Origin: Jaapia argillacea MUCL 33604
Taxonomy: Eukaryota; Basidiomycota; Agaricomycetes; Jaapiales; Jaapiaceae
DNA: 64,000 nucleotides
Direction of reading: 5' to 3'
Assembly: GCA_000697665.1 (NCBI GenBank)
Contig: KL197714.1
Coordinates: 42,201-106,200, forward strand
In this document: piece by piece, positions 36,288 through 48,330 of the stretch
Numbering within the stretch: position 1 is the first letter of the stretch
Layout of the letters: every line of letters starts with the position of its first letter
Made by a program: the position numbers and the translations under genes
Notes under the pieces: generated by a model
What the model saw: only the letters and a program-made list of their open reading frames with translations
Told to the model about the DNA's origin: nothing
Databases searched by the model: none

Positions 36288-37095
36288 TCAGAATCCAACG
36301 GTGCAGGAAACGCGGCCTTCGTCGTCGTCGTCGTCGGGTTCATCGCATGCCGAGCCGACAGGAGCACGCTGAAGCCGAAGGAAGCCTTCGAAAAAACTCA
36401 ACTTCCTGATTGACCCGTCATCCCGCCAATTTCGGAAAGGTATCTGGGGCTGATGACAACGCAACAATGGGTGACCTAATTCCTGAAGCCAAGACCAAGC
36501 GATTGGCAATGGATGTATGGAGGATCGAGTGGGTATCGTGATTCACGGAAGTAGAGAGTTCGTGTCCTTAGGTCAACTGATGGTGAATCCTCGACGATTG
36601 CGGAAATGATGGTTCGTGTCCCAAACAAAGCCCCCAGAGAGCGAGGGGCACATGAATCCTGGGTTCTGTAGATCGCGATTGTCTGCCAATCTGATTCGTC
36701 CCCCGGTAATCAGGGAATGGGACAATCCAGTATAAGCATTGCGTGAGGTGGTGTTGGCGGACGGTAACAAAGACGGTATGTGTAATTCGTGAGGCGGCTG
36801 CAGCCATCACATCACGCTGATGATGGATACGCAGGGAAGGGAGCATCGCCACTCCAAGTCTGAAAACGTAGCATCTGTAGACTGGTGCACGATAACGGGA
36901 ATTGAACGAATGGTGTGGCCTAAAGCATTCGCTAGGATGTTGGAGTGGCGAATAGCGCCGAGGGCAGATGCAGACCTCCTGCCAAAGGGGCAGGGCGAAT
37001 ATTCGCGCATAGAGAAGTTGAGGTCATCACGAGAACAAATTGACATTACATACGCTTTCCTGAATCTGCGGAAACACACTCCAAACAACGCCGTC
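36288..37095 (-). CDS. Tentative gene fragment of unknown function
   Basis: Not recognised. On the minus strand several blocks in different frames look protein-like. These include IRLADNRDLQNPGFMCPSLS and GGFVWDTNHHFRNRRG near 36690-36580, then DLRTRTLYFRESRYPLDPPY and IHCQSLGLGFRN near 36575-36480. A last exon is KLSFFEGFLRLQRAPVGSAC followed by an acidic DEPDDDDDEG and VSCTVGF, with stop at 36288. The implied introns are short, and neither a start codon nor all joins could be fixed. It may be a small hypothetical gene or a decayed one. Confidence 0.3.
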
Positions 37096-37109
37096 CCAGC
37101 CCCTACAAC

Positions 37110-40100
37110 TTATTGTCCACCTCGACGGCCTCGTTTAGGCTTTCCAGATCGTCTTTTCGGCCTCTTGGAACTCGGTTCCCCACCTGCCCTACTATTTTCC
37201 TCCATATAATCCGTTTCCATGGGAGCACTCCGGTCATCTTCACGCCGGTCATCAGAAAGCTGAACTCTATCACGCAGGGACGGTGTGGTATTGGGAGAGC
37301 TTGCAGTTGGGGCTGACGACAAGCGATCTAGCAGGGATCCACCCCGACGTGACATAATGGGGCGATCGTTGTCCCTGGACGGAGGTAGAGGATCTCTGAC
37401 GTCTGACCTGCGTGGAGGCTGCCTACCACCGCGGTCAATTGGTTCGTCGACAGGAGTCGATTCATATACTTGGTTGGTTGCAGCTGGGCGGCGGATGCGG
37501 ATAGGTTTTGATGTTCTAGACGAGGGTAACTCTGAATCATCCACCACGGGACTGTGCAGAGTACGGGCGCGATCAGGGTGAAGTCGAGCTGGGGGTTCAT
37601 GACCTATCTCCACGGGGTGATCACGTCGGTCATAGTTTGTAGGTTTTTCTTCGTAACCATACATCGGCTCCGGGTCAGGGCGACGTGTGTGATATCGAGG
37701 TTCGTCTGCGTAGGTGTCGTGGGATCGAACAGGTCGGGGAGGTAGTGGCGCAGGCTGAGTCGCATATGGTGGACCGTCATAGCGATCGTCGTGGGCACGT
37801 CCCGAAGTGAATGGAGGCTCCGCGTATTGACTTTCCTGGACCTCATATCTGCGGCGCTCCCCGACAGGACTTGGAGCGGTACCGCGGCGAGGAAGCTCGC
37901 GCCGGTCATCCTCCTCCATATAAGATTCCCTGTGGCTGTAACTGTCTTGCACAGAGTCGGCGTAATGACCCCGAGCTTCGGAACGTGTAGGTTGATCGAA
38001 TGAATTATTCCAGTGGTTGGATACGATAGATGACTCTCGAGAAGGTGGAGGGGGAGTTGCTGCACGATAGGAAACATCATGATAGGGTGCACGCATGTCC
38101 TCCTCTTGCCGAGTCTGTTGAGTCCACGACGGCGTGAGACGATCTTCGACTCTACTTTCAACAGCATTTGTCTGAGGACCAAAACGGGTCTAGATGTTGC
38201 TCAGCTCCTTGCTTGAAAGCGTCATACTCAGAAACCACTTACCGGTCTGACTTTGACCTCACTCTGACTATAATAGGCCTCTCTAGAAGGGCGAGAAGGC
38301 AGGTGCATGGCATCCTCCGAAGGCAGTGTTCGTTGCTGCACAAGCCACTTACATGAGTTATTGTGCGAATGAGGAGCACGGCAACATACCACAGCATCGC
38401 GATTTGAAAGTGACTCTCGGCGTCTCAGCTCCGTGCTTACGACTTGAACGGGAGGGTAGTCCTCCGGTGAAACTCTGGTGTTACGGGCATCCTATTATCA
38501 ACGAGTGAGCATAGAACCTTGATAACTCTACGGAAGGTCCACGAACCAGGCGTTCATACTCTCGATCATCAACTGGCGCATATCTCGGACCACCAGTCGC
38601 CGCAGGGGGTGCGAGCTGGGGTGCAGAGGGTGAAGGTGCATACGGAGGAGACTGAGAGGAAGGTGTTGCAAGGGGTCTCCTACTGCCAATGGGAACGCTG
38701 TTGGTGCCTGAAAGCTTCAACGCCGGACCTTTCGAGGGAGGGTTCTCCTGACGGCGGGGAGTCTGCGCATCTTGCCGCGCCTGAAGGGAAGCATCAGCAT
38801 AACGGAGAGCGGTTTAGATGGGAGGAGACCCACATTTCCATTGCGCAGCTCTTGCATCTCTTCGCGAAAGTAATCACGGGGAGTTTCGACCCTCCTGGGA
38901 GCTCGATCAGCGGAAGGCCCATCCGGAGGAGCTCGTTGAGGCTGCCTCCCATCTCGTGCAACCATGTGGGGTGGAGGTGAGCGTTCTCTCAACCTTGGCG
39001 GAATTGGTTCTGCGCGAGGGGCGGGTCGTTGAGACTGAGGGGGCGCAGGTGCCATTGGTGCAGACATTGCGCTGGATTTGCTAGCCATCGCCCTGGGTCC
39101 TTTGGGCAAAGCATCTGCTGGCATTTCACTTCGAACTTCCCGGTCTGCATACATGCCCGTGTTAGTCCTGGGAGCTCCTTGAGTAGCTCTCACAGGTGGA
39201 GGGGGAGCTCTAGAGGGAACGACGTCAACATCCATAGCATCTCTTGAATCTCGCTCAGGGACCGAGGGAGAATCATTTTGCATTCTGCTTCGGGACCTCG
39301 CTGATGAGGCGGAAGGGCCTGAGGGCGGTAGTCGAGGACCCTGAGCGAAGTCGGGGTGGTTGGCGTCTCTGACAGGAGCCTGCGGATATTGCTGACGAGG
39401 TCCCGAGGGTACGGTCTGAGCGACATTAGCAGTTCTCGCATTCATACCTCCATTTGCATCCCTGGGACCACTTGGGGGATATGATGGTGCCGAAGGGACT
39501 GGAGGCAGCGACTGTACGGGTGTCGGTGGATGCGAATCGGCCGCAGCTGCAGGCTGCCTTGACGCCTGACGGAAGCGCTCGCTTTGAGGAGGCAATGGAA
39601 CTCGTTTACGAGACCCTGGGGAAGGAGATGCGGCAAAGAGCACGGATTACGAAAGTCGGTATGAAGGACGAGGACGAGTATGCAAAGCAATACGTACGAG
39701 ACGACTCTGTAGGTTCAACGGAAGGTGATTGTGATGCCTCTATCGCTCTCGTAGGGAGAGGAGGGGATGGGGGCGCAGGGGCTCTCCGAGCTGGAGCCGA
39801 ATCTAAAGTGCGCTCGTCTGTTCGTCGTCGTTTTGCCTCGTTCTCGATTCCGTTCTGTAGGGGGGTCACTTCGGGCTCGAAGTCTCGCGTCCTCCTTTGG
39901 GGGAGGGAGTCAGAAGGCAAATATACATCGTGATCACGACGCTGCGATACTTGCCGCGTGAGCTGAGGCGCGGGCGGCGGACTTGCTGGCCTATCAAACC
40001 TGCTGCTCTGCCTTGGGGGAGCAGCAGCAGGCTTTGGCGGAAGGGACGTGTTGAGATGAGCGCTCTGCACGGAGCGTGGAGGTGAGGGTTCAAGAATACG

Positions 40101-41631
40101 GGGTGGCGGAGATCTGTGCCCTGGATAACAAACGAACGAAATAATGAGAGGAGGAGGGCAGGAGGGAGGAGGGATAAAAGTTGATCGAAGAGGAAAGAAC
40201 AGAAGGAGCGATGATGAGCGTTCTTGTGGCGAGTCCAGAAGAAAGTCGGGAAAAGTAGGAGAATACAGCGCGGCTCGACTCCCGAGGCTTCTCGAGACAG
40301 TCATGGGAGACGCGTCCTCCACCTCTACAGGAGCGCAGGCGCCACATTCGGTGGGTGGGGGGATGGGATGATGGTGATAACGTACTTATTGGAGACGGCC
40401 AGTCAGCATCGCGACGGGGAATTCGGTCGTTGTCAGAGCGAGTGGGTGGTTCTAGGGAGCGTTCGCGCGTTGGTCGATCGTCCCTTCGAAGGGGATTCAG
40501 TGGAGTGACTTCTGGCGCTATCCAAGTACGATCCGCATCTGAAAGCGCCATACGAGCGACATCTCGCTCTCGCCGAGTTATGCGATCACTTGTCGTCGGG
40601 GAGGAATCTCTGCGAGGTCGCCCATTACGGTCTTGTCGGGTTCGACTCTCAGAACGATCATATCGGTTGTCCTTCGGGGAAGGAGAACGGGATCGAGACA
40701 AGGAGCGACGAGATGTACTGTTACCCAAACGATCCTCGCGCTTTCCGTTCGAAGCAGTCGAAAGATCGGCAGGGCGGTAGTGTCGATCCTCGTACGAGAG
40801 GTTATCTCCCAAGGCGACGGCCGAAAGTTGATTCGTAGTCTCCGAGCGAACAGGACGAGAGGAAACTGCCTGATCAGACGATTTGGTTGGTGAGCTGGCA
40901 ACGCTACTGCCTTTACCAGATGGTCGCAAATCTCGGGTCTGCGACCTTCCCCGCTCCTTGTCCTGGTCTCGTTCCTGTGGTGGCGACGGCTTTGCACCGT
41001 TAACTGTCGGTCGAGTCCAAGTCGATTGGTGAGTCTTGACATTATAATAGTAAGTTTCTCGACTTCCGCTTCTGGGCTGTCTGGCTTCCCAATCGGGAGG
41101 AAGGGGATCCTCAACCGGGGAAGAATGACTTTTACCATTTATCCTTCGCTCTCTCTCCGCCCGGGAGATCATAGAACTAGCTAGAGTGCTGATCTCTTTG
41201 GCCGCAGGAATTGTGGGTGCGCTGGCGGCCACGGGTTTAGGAGGAAGAGCATGGGTCATCTTCCCAAACGAATGTGACCGTTTCAGTGGAGACTGCGAGG
41301 ATGAATGCTGCGAAGACTGCTGATTTTGCGATGTAGAACTGGAGGAATTTTCGCGATTGAGTTCGCGTGTATTTTGCTGGTGTGGCTGCGATGGTTGGGG
41401 TTGCGACAGCTGTTGTGATACCGGAGCTGACCTTGGATTCGCAAGCGGGGGTTTGGAGAGCTCCTGATCTGCGCGAGGCTGGTAAGCATAAAAGGCCTGC
41501 ATGTCGTCTTCGTCCCCTCCAAGCGACACCGCATCCTCAGCCTCTTCTGGGATGTCGCCGCCAGCTCTGAGCTGGAGCTGCTGCTCATCATCCTCGTTAC
41601 CCCAGTCCAAAACTTCGACCTCGTCTTCCAT
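37110..41631 (-). CDS. WW-domain protein with long disordered Arg/Ser/Pro-rich body
   Basis: Very large protein (over 1,200 residues) starting MEDEVEVLDWGNEDDEQQ at 41631. A single WW domain (LPPDWEARQPRSGSRETYYY then NVKTHQSTWTRP) begins about 190 residues in, with both signature tryptophans. It would bind Pro-rich ligands. The rest is low complexity: RS-type runs (SRRSLSRSRSPSPKDNR) suggest a link with splicing or transcription factors (inference). Pro-rich segments at about 39.6-40.1 kb and 38.7-39.6 kb follow. The last large exon (38096-37110) is full of Arg/Asp/Tyr/Ser and ends with the basic SSKRPKRRSGKPKRGRRGG, which resembles a nuclear localisation or RNA-binding tail. Introns lie near 40370-40110, 39700-39640, 38760-38720 and 38500-38100, with uncertain borders. 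I cannot name an orthologue. Much of the opposite strand is open only because of the biased composition. Confidence 0.8.
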
Positions 41632-41876
41632 CGTGGCGTGACTGTTGTGTAGAAGACAGGGGACGGGAGAAGGAGTCCAGGAGAACGCCCACGAAGTCTG
41701 GATACAAGGCAATTGAGGCTGAGATCGAAATTACCAACTCCGACCCATGGCCTTCCTCCTGATATGTGCTCGTCGTTAGCGACAGTGTGGACGAATTCTT
41801 GCAGTAATACCCACACCTTGTTCCCAAACTGTTAACCAAGGGTCCTCTCTTTCGCCGTCCAAGGCCACGTCTTGCG
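41632..41876. promoter_or_regulatory. Divergent promoter region
   Basis: Only 245 bases separate the start codons of the WW-domain gene (minus) and the UNC-50 gene (plus), so both promoters and leaders must share it. No particular binding site was recognised. Confidence 0.5.
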
Positions 41877-43079
41877 ATGCCTTTGCTCCCGACATCTGCT
41901 ACAGCCGCTACGTTTCCCAACGGTTCTACTTCACCCAGGTCCAACGCCTCCACGTCGCGAATTCCATTGATATTCAGGCGTCTGCACCGGTTTCATCAAA
42001 TGGTTCGCACTCAAACCCAATTCTGCATATTTTATGCTTGGGGAGACTGAACGGAACTGTTCGCTTTTCTGTTGATAGGACTTTGAGCTGGCAGCATGGC
42101 AGTTAACTTACTTGTGTCTGGCACCGAAGAGAGTGTGAGCCCGTCCGTCTAGAATATCTACGTATTGTGTTGTTATTGAACTTATGACTATAGCTATCGC
42201 AATGTATATTTTCATAAACGTGAATCTTCCACCTCTTCAAGGTGTGTGATACGTCAGGCTGAAGCGGATCCTTCGTCTCAGAAACCAAAAATACTTGGAG
42301 TCGGGATGACCCCGCCATTCTCATTCTTTTAGCCGCATGTCTATGTGGTACGCCCATACGTTTTGAACACGTCTGGTCGTCAGCTGATATCATATTGTCT
42401 GCTACAGTCTCCGCAGTTGCGTGGTCGGTGGTCTACTCATACAGCCTGTTTAGCACCATCCAACTCGCCTTCCTCATGATATTCCGAGATTACCTCCTAG
42501 TTGGAGCAATCGTCTCCACGATCTTCTGGTATTACCCCTCTGACCACTCTCAGGGATCTGTATCTTTGCTAACAACACCCCCTAGGTTTGTCTCGAACCG
42601 ATTACTCCTCTCACCTCCATCTCCTACAAGCCCAGCAGACACCTCGGTTGAATGGGCATATGCATTCGATGTGCACACGAACGCCTTCTTCCCTTTGTAC
42701 CTTACACTATACCTCGCACAACTATTCCTCGTTCCTATAGTACTCAAATCGAATTGGGTATGCCTTTGGGTAGGCAATACCCTGTATCTCGCTGCGTATG
42801 TCCTTGTCTCTTCCTTCTCGGCGTTTCCTGAACACTTTGAAAATTGTCAAGATTCGCACAATACATATATGGCGTCTACCTGGGCCTCAGCGGCAAGTCC
42901 GTTCAGTTATTTCTCTACGTCTTATCCGCTTATCGCTGTTCATTCTGATAGCTCTGCCATTCCTCGTGCGATCAGAATTACTCCTCTCACCACTATTACC
43001 GCTCTTCACGGGATACGTAGTGTCACTGCTGGGGTTCAATGTCGCAAAACATGTTCTGCGTGCATACTTTGGCTCTTGA
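41877..43079 (+). CDS. UNC-50 / GMH1 family Golgi membrane protein
   Basis: UNC-50-family proteins are multi-pass Golgi membrane proteins linked to Arf-GEF recruitment (yeast Gmh1) and receptor trafficking in animals. After a Ser/Thr/Pro-rich leader and LIFRRLHRFHQM, small exons join to DFELAAWQLTYLCLAPKR, YRNVYFHK, TKNTWSRDDPAILILLAACL and VAWSVVYSYSLFSTIQLAF. Then come FVSNRLLLSPPSP, the family hallmark VEWAYAFDVHTNAFFPLYLT and LVPIVLKSNW. The end is FAQYIYGVYLGLS, ALPFLVRSELLLSPLLPLFT and GYVVSLLGFNVAKHVLRAYF. Introns as short as 40-60 nt break it into eight or nine exons. The LGLS|ALPFL junction needs a GC-AG intron at 42893-42951. The ATG at 41877 opens the leader; stop at 43079. Confidence 0.93.
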
Positions 43080-43577
43080 CTTTCCATGGACGTCAATTGA
43101 AGCAGGACATTTTGATCATGTATCCGAGCAAATAGAAGAACGATTCCCGAGGCTAGGTGTACTTGCCTGGTACTGGTTGAGAGCCTGAACTTCAAATATC
43201 CGCACGATGGATCTCAACAACAAATGAGGCGTTTAGTATCGAGCGAATCGTGTCTGGTTTCCGAGATAGGGTATAGGGCAGTTGTATCGGCGAGTCGCGT
43301 GCTATGTTGCAGTGCCCTTCGGAGCACTCCTCTGCAATCGGTCTCTTATCGGAACAGCATTGACGGTCGTACAGCCTCTGATAAAGCAGAGCAATGCACT
43401 GAAACTGACCCACCAGAATACAACGAGTATGAGAAAGAAGGCGAGATAAATAAGTTGGACGACCGGCAGTTGAAACCCCGCACTTTGGCGTCTCGGTCTT
43501 GTATAACCCTTGCCTCCTGACCCTTTGACCCTGACATTCACCCTCCTGGTTTTTTCATCTAACGAATCGTCAAAGTC
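43080..43577. promoter_or_regulatory. Intergenic, promoter side of calcineurin A
   Basis: About 500 bases between two plus-strand genes. No coding signal. The promoter and leader of the calcineurin gene should lie in the last half. Confidence 0.45.
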
Positions 43578-46219
43578 ATGGTCAACCCTCAGATCGAACG
43601 CGCAATCGGACAGGTACAAGTGAGAGGGCATGTCCCTGAGTTCGACTTCACCGTACATACGCTTGAAGATGGCTCGACGGTTTCGACGCAAGAACGGGTA
43701 GTCAAGGATGTACGCCTTCATAGTCGCCTGATCTTTTGTATTCACTTTGCTAACGGTGTTGTGTGGTGGATAGATACAAGCGCCAGCGATGTCAACACCC
43801 ACAGATGCCCAGTTCTTCTCCCGTCAAGACCCAACAAAACCCGACATCGGGTTCTTGAAGAACCACTTTTATCGCGAAGGACGACTGAAGGAGGAGCAAG
43901 CGCTTTACATTTTGGAGAAAGGGACCGAGTTGCTACGGGCTGAGCCCAACGTGTTGCAGGTCGATGCGCCAATAACAGGTACGATCCTTCACCTTCGAAC
44001 TATCCTTCCAGTCATTGATCCTGTCCGATTTAGTCTGTGGCGACATTCACGGTCAATATGTGCGCTATGTTGTTATCTCGCATGGATTGCGTCGATGTTG
44101 ATGCTCCCTTGCTTATAGTACGATCTGATGAAATTGTTCGAGGTTGGCGGTAACCCTGCCGACACTCGATATCTCTTCCTGGGTGACTATGTCGACAGAG
44201 GGTACTTCAGTATCGAGGTACGCTTCTTCTTGATTACGTCTTCCTTTGACTTTCAGCGCCTAACTGTTACGTCTGCCTAGTGTGTCCTTTACCTGTGGTG
44301 TCTCAAGATCTGGTATCCGGATACGCTCTTCCTCCTCCGAGGAAACCACGAATGTCGACATTTGACAGATTACTTTACCTTCAAGCTTGAATGTGCGTTT
44401 CATGGTCTATCCATCGTCCCCTTCTGACGATCGCTCTCATCCTCGCGCCCAGGTAAACACAAGTACTCTGAGAGGATATACGATGCTTGCATGGACTCGT
44501 TCTGCTCACTTCCTTTGGCTGCCGTCATGAACAAGCAGTTCCTCTGTATCCATGGTGGTTTATCACCTGAGCTCAACACCCTCGATGATCTTCGCAAAGT
44601 TCGTAAACTCATTTGTTGCGTTATCTCCAATGTCAATCTAATCACTTACGTCCTCCCGCCACATAGATCGACCGATTCCGCGAGCCTCCCACGCAAGGTC
44701 TTATGTGTGACATTCTATGGTCCGACCCCGTGGAAGATTTCGGTCAGGAGAAAATAACAGATAGTTTCCTCCACAACCATGTTCGAGGGTGCTCGTATTT
44801 CTTCACGCAAGTCACCCTTCCCACTTTTTGATCGCGGAAATCTGTGTTGACGTTTTGGTTGCAGGTACCAAGCCGCGTGCCAGTTCCTTGAACGCAACAA
44901 CCTATTGTCAATCATCAGAGCTCACGAAGCCCAAGATGCGGGGTGCGTTTCGCTCTACCTTCTACCATGCACTGCATCATCTCACTTGCCATATCCTCTC
45001 AACCATCTAGTTATCGGATGTACCGCAAGACCCGAACAACTGGTTTCCCCTCCGTGATGACCATCTTCTCCGCCCCCAACTACCTCGACGTCTACAACAA
45101 CAAAGCCGCTGTGCTCAAGTACGAAAGTAACGTTATGAATATCCGGCAGTTCAATTGTACCCCTCACCCGTATTGGTTGCCTAACTTTATGGATGTGTTT
45201 ACGTGGAGTTTGCCCTTTGTTGGCGAAAAGAGTGCGTTCAAATTCCCCTGCTCGGGACCCCGGTCCCGCTCCTTGGTTCATGCTGATGGTGTTTGCCAAT
45301 ACGTGTCTAGTCACGGACATGTTGGTAGCCGTCTTGAATTGCTGCAGCAAAGAAGAGCTCGAGGAGAGCTCGGATGAAGAAACGGCGGTGATCCCAATAC
45401 CCAAGGGACCTGTTGATGTGGAGAGGAGGAAGGTCATCAAGAACAAGATCTTGGCTGTTGGTCGTATGGCGAGGGTCTTTGCTCTTCTTCGGTCTGTCCA
45501 CGTTCTCAACATTGTCACCCCGAGATGATTGATCTGAGATGTTGTCAACAGCGAGGAATCGGAGAAGGTTTCAGAGCTCAAGAGTGTCTCTGGATCTGCA
45601 AAGTTGCCATATGGTACACTCGCTTCTGGAGCTGAGGGTATCAAAGAGGCTATTACGAACTTTGAAGACGCGTAAGTCATGTCTCGCTTTTGATGCTGTT
45701 CACGCTTGACGTAGATTATCATTTAATGACAGACGTAAATCGGATATCGAGAATGAGCGTATGCCCCCGGAGCTCGTTGACGCCGACTCCGAAGAAGGAA
45801 AGATAAGAATGTCATTACCGACCACACCATCCGAAGCCATCGCCGAACCACCCTCCGCCACCAAGCTCTCCTCCACTCTAGAAGAAGCCATCCGAAACGG
45901 TAAGACCATCCCCACGGCCACCTCTCCCTCTCCCCTCTCCATGGGATCCATCACCTCCTCCAAAATTGGCGGAGCCCCAACGTCACCCACTACTTCCTCT
46001 GGTCCCATAACGCCATTCAGGAAAGGACATGGAAGACAAGCTAGTTTGGGGACTACGATGACTAGTCCTAGTAATAGGAGGAGGAGTATTGAGAGTACTA
46101 TTTCGTTGATTAAGGAAGCTGTTGATGGGGATGAGGGGGAGAGGGAGGGTGGGGAGATGGAGACGTTGGCTAGTCAGTTGGCCGGGCAGGCTAGTATTTC
46201 AGGGAGTGGTGCGAGATGA
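43578..46219 (+). CDS. CNA1: Calcineurin A, catalytic subunit of Ca2+/calmodulin-dependent phosphatase (PP2B)
   Basis: Ser/Thr phosphatase activated by calmodulin and calcineurin B; in fungi it drives stress responses, morphogenesis and Crz1 signalling. The N-terminus reads [20 protein letters not shown]. The catalytic core shows metal ligands in GDIHGQY, GDYVDRG and RGNHE, plus [19 protein letters not shown] and [20 protein letters not shown]. The calcineurin-B-binding helix is [19 protein letters not shown]. The calmodulin-binding region is [20 protein letters not shown], across an intron near 45494-45551. The autoinhibitory segment is [20 protein letters not shown], across another near 45672-45732. 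A Ser/Thr/Pro-rich tail of about 150 residues ends ISGSGAR. About ten introns were inferred. All key domains are present and full length. The 3' flank is duplicated in the tandem array that follows. Confidence 0.98.
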
Positions 46220-46878
46220 GCGGGGTAGTCGGAGGGGGTGGGAGGGAGGGGTAGTGGTGTGTATATGATAATTGGAAAAGGGCGGATTTGGTGTCTTGTT
46301 GATATAGTCTTTTTCCCGCTTCACTGTCTATTTCTCTCTTTCTGTGTCTCCCGTCTTAGTACGCTTGCAATTACAGTATCGACCATATATCATGTTATCG
46401 TGGCGATCCTTGCTAGTGCTAGTGTGCCTTTCCGACCTCTCTTGCTGGTCTGGCAGTAGTTCTATGTTCGTTTCCCGCCATACCCACGATGACCAATCGC
46501 CTCTGTCTGTCGTAACTCGTTGATCAATCTGGACTCTGATATTCTTTATACACGCGATGACGGTTTGAGGATCTACAGCGTATCCTTGGTGGCACCAGTG
46601 TCCTTGCGACAAGTACCAACCTCAAGAATGGCAATTACTGGAACGACTTGCAAGTTCGACTCCGAGTCTTGAAGTCTTGAGAGAAAAACCACAAGACAAA
46701 TGAAGAAAAACTTTCAGTGAGATTGATGAGGGGTTGATATTAGGAGGTATACAACATAGTATGTACGGTAAGCAGAATTTCGAGTCGAATGTAAGGGAAG
46801 GTAGTATAACCAAGCAAAAGACATAACGAAAGAAAGTTCGGAAGGAATCAACTCGACTCGACACCCCATCACTCCACT
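46220..46878. other. 3' flank of calcineurin gene, partly duplicated downstream
   Basis: No gene. Two blocks here, 46277-46300 and 46358-46400, reappear at 48713-48736 and 48798-48841, where no calcineurin gene precedes them. The part next to 46879 is the 3' flank of array copy A and also matches the 3' flank of copy B (around 49060-49260). Confidence 0.75.
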
Positions 46879-48330
46879 CTAAGCGATAGAAACGACAACC
46901 AACCTAAACATCTCCCCCCTCCTCCTCATCTCCTTCCTCGCCTTCCTCCCAGCCTTCTTCATCTCTTTCAATTCTTGACATTGCACCTTGATCGCTTCGG
47001 CCTCCGACTTGATTTGTTCTCGGAGTTGGTGTTTGTCACAGCCTGATTCGCGGGCTTGGGCTTTCCATGCTGCACATTGAGTCTTGAGGGCTTGTTTCAT
47101 TTCCTGTTTCTGAGCTTTGAGAGCGTATTTGGAGGTGGGGGAGGCGTGGAGTGATTCGCTTTCTTTCTTCTCGGAGTCGGCCTCGGCTGAGGAAGATGAG
47201 GAAGTGGAAGAACCCGTTGTGGTGCGGTGTAACTTCGATTCCTCGTCACCGGACTTCAACCCCTCAGCCTCACCCCTCATCCCACGCCGCTTCCGTCCAC
47301 AACACCCCCCACACACAAACTCCATCTTCTTCGACTCGACCTCCCAATCGGGTGGGAAGCATTGTCCGGTCGGTCCGCTCAACCTTTCTGGGCCCTTGGC
47401 TAGGATGACCTCCATTTTTCTGGGGTGGAAGAATGTCTGGAGGTTTTGTTAGTTTCGGGTTGGGAAATTGAGGGAACGAGGGGGGCAAGGGGAGAGGGAG
47501 GGAAGGGAGAAGAGGGAGAGGACATACTTGGTTCCAGATATTAATCAGTTCTCCAATCGCTAGATATTTCTTCTTCATCATACGATGATGTACGCCTTTC
47601 GCTATGATCGCACCTACACCAACAACATCAGCACCCACCAACACCGTCACAATACCAAGGGGGACGTACCAGTAACACCACCCGCAACTCCAAAAGTCAA
47701 ACCCCCCGCAATACCCAGCACAAGCGGGTTCCCAACTATCTTTTCTCCCCCACTCAACGATCCAACTTCTTTGATAGAACCCAAGAATGAGAGCCAATCT
47801 GATTCTTGGATGTCGTGTGAGGTGAATGGGTGGGGTTCGTCCACGTGAGCAGTGGGAGGGAGGGTGGTGGGGAAACCGTCGCCGAGACCTTTACCGAGGT
47901 AGATGGTTAGTGGTGGGAAGGCAGTGTAGGGGAGGTTGGAGGGTGCGGGGCGGGAGAAGGATGGGGGTTGTTGGGAGAGGATGGGAGGTGCGATTATAGG
48001 AGCGGTGCGTTGGTTCTCGATGGGAGCATGTGCCTTCTCGTCTACCCACTCAGACCCGCTCTTCTCGTCGATAGCATGGGCGGGGGCATTGTGGTGGATG
48101 CTGAGATTGTCGTATGAAGGTGGGGTCGCGACGGTGGCTTGAGCAGGGGGAGGACCGGAAGGAGGTGCATACGTATCTACGAACGGGTTCGCATTGTCAC
48201 TTCCTGCGACGGAGAGGTTATGCATGGAAGTAGCGATGTCCCCTGGTACGGGAACCTGAGGACTGGTATGCTCAGAACCTTCCGAGCGAGCTGGGGATTC
48301 GGAAGAAGTGGGAGCTGAGAGTTGGGTCAT
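46879..48330 (-). CDS. Array copy A: uncharacterised fungal protein
   Basis: Unknown function. It starts MTQLSAPTSSESPARS at 48330. A Pro-rich disordered N-terminus (YAPPSGPPPAQA) is followed by the conserved PYTAFPPLTIYLGKGLGDGF and HPFTSHDIQESDWLSFLGSI. A Gly-rich hydrophobic stretch (NPLVLGIAGGLTFGVAGGVT) comes next; it could be a membrane-inserting hairpin. Then come KGVHHRMMKKKYLAIGELIN and FFHPRKMEVILAKGPERLSG. The C-terminal third is a highly charged Lys/Glu/Gln-rich coiled-coil-like helix (KALKAQKQEMKQ-type) ending FRLVVVSIA. Three exons; introns at 47614-47669 (56 nt) and 47437-47527 (91 nt). The middle blocks recur in other agaricomycete proteins of unknown role, sometimes annotated as proteophosphoglycan-like. 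Two cysteine pairs (CGGCCG) lie after the WEVESKK block. Confidence 0.8.

Noticed and set aside
39454-40780. Several plus-strand frames over 130 codons opposite the WW-domain gene
   Set aside because: The Arg/Ser/Pro-rich coding strand makes the complement open by chance. No domain or start is convincing.
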